Shown piece after piece: positions 21,128-21,345 of a stretch of DNA of 21,345 nt. The notes beneath the pieces were generated by a model. That model searched no databases and was not told where the DNA came from. It saw only the letters and a program-made list of their open reading frames with translations. The position numbers and the translations under genes are program-made. Location: NCBI GenBank assembly GCA_024697705.1, contig JAILFF010000148.1, positions 1 through 21,345 of the forward strand. Direction: 5' to 3'. How positions within the stretch are numbered: the stretch's first letter is position 1; each line of letters begins with the position of its first letter. This DNA comes from Ruminococcus sp. (GTDB lineage Bacteria; Bacillota; Clostridia; Oscillospirales; Ruminococcaceae).

Positions 21128-21345
21128 ATGAAGAAAACCTTACGCAGCCGTATTTTCGGTGTCATTACGTCGGTAATGATGACGGTAATGACGTTCGGAA
21201 GCGTACTGCCCGAGCCTTCCGCCTTCGCGGACGACACGGAGCCGGTAACTATTACGGTGAAGGTCAAGGAACAGGAATCCGACAGCGATGAAGATTGCGT
21301 CGCGCTCGACAGCACTAAGAAATACTTTGTTCTTGCGGGTCTTTA
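21128..21345 (+). CDS. Secreted protein, N-terminal part (truncated by window edge)
   Basis: An open frame of 72 codons starts at ATG 21128, eight bases after AAAGGA, and runs off the window. The first 35 or so residues form a signal peptide: MKKTLRSRIFG, then a hydrophobic core rich in Val, Met and Thr, then a likely cut after AFA before DDTEPV. The mature start (VTITVKVKEQESDSDED) is acidic and strand-like, as in large clostridial surface proteins. The family cannot be named from this portion. The frame is on the opposite strand to pepF and has its own strong promoter. Confidence 0.82.
   Translation, partial: MKKTLRSRIFGVITSVMMTVMTFGSVLPEPSAFADDTEPVTITVKVKEQESDSDEDCVALDSTKKYFVLAGL

Noticed and set aside
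21016..21315. Minus-strand 99-codon open frame at the right edge
   Set aside because: Antisense to the promoter and signal-peptide start of a plus-strand secreted protein with a good ribosome binding site.

Overview
The window looks like chromosomal DNA from an anaerobic clostridium of the Ruminococcus/Oscillospiraceae type. This is inferred from three things: AAAGGA-type ribosome binding sites, near-perfect TTGACA-17-TATAAT promoters, and a pair of secreted proteins carrying cohesin-like and dockerin modules. No rRNA, tRNA, transposase or CRISPR array was recognised. Almost all genes lie on the minus strand; only murA and a partial secreted protein at the right edge are on the plus strand.

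Layout. Positions 1-3286 (minus) form an alpha-glucan operon: malQ, two unknown membrane or exported proteins, then the N-terminus of a glycogen/maltodextrin phosphorylase that runs off the left edge. Positions 3487-4296 hold a self-contained AT-rich two-gene cassette with its own consensus promoter and terminator: a JAMM/JAB-motif protein and a small partner, possibly a displaced toxin/immunity pair. murA (plus) follows. Positions 5754-9233 carry two related surface proteins. The first is a cohesin-like protein with bacterial Ig-like modules and a C-terminal membrane anchor. Downstream of it lies a cohesin-like protein ending in a dockerin. Their layout resembles the anchoring and adaptor scaffoldins of ruminococcal cellulosomes or amylosomes. 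Positions 9359-11677 contain leuC, a Dabb-family gene and leuD, with a palindromic element between the last two.

Positions 11690-12372 are a gene-free, heavily palindromic repeat region. After it come a double zinc-ribbon protein and a small sigma-70 family factor whose best promoter predicts a leaderless mRNA. Positions 13427-15350 are a DivIVA gene overlapping, by ATGA, a fumarase/tartrate dehydratase beta subunit with no alpha subunit in sight. Next are a poly-threonine lipoprotein, then rlmH and a WalJ/YycJ-like metallo-hydrolase. A second repeat cluster (about 18025-18355) precedes a coupled pepF-GNAT pair. The right edge has a strong promoter driving a truncated secreted protein.

How the genes may work together: malQ and glgP are the classic cytoplasmic pair for breaking down maltodextrin or glycogen. 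The cohesin/dockerin pair is the most interesting candidate system. The rest is mostly housekeeping metabolism, cell wall, ribosome modification and peptide turnover.
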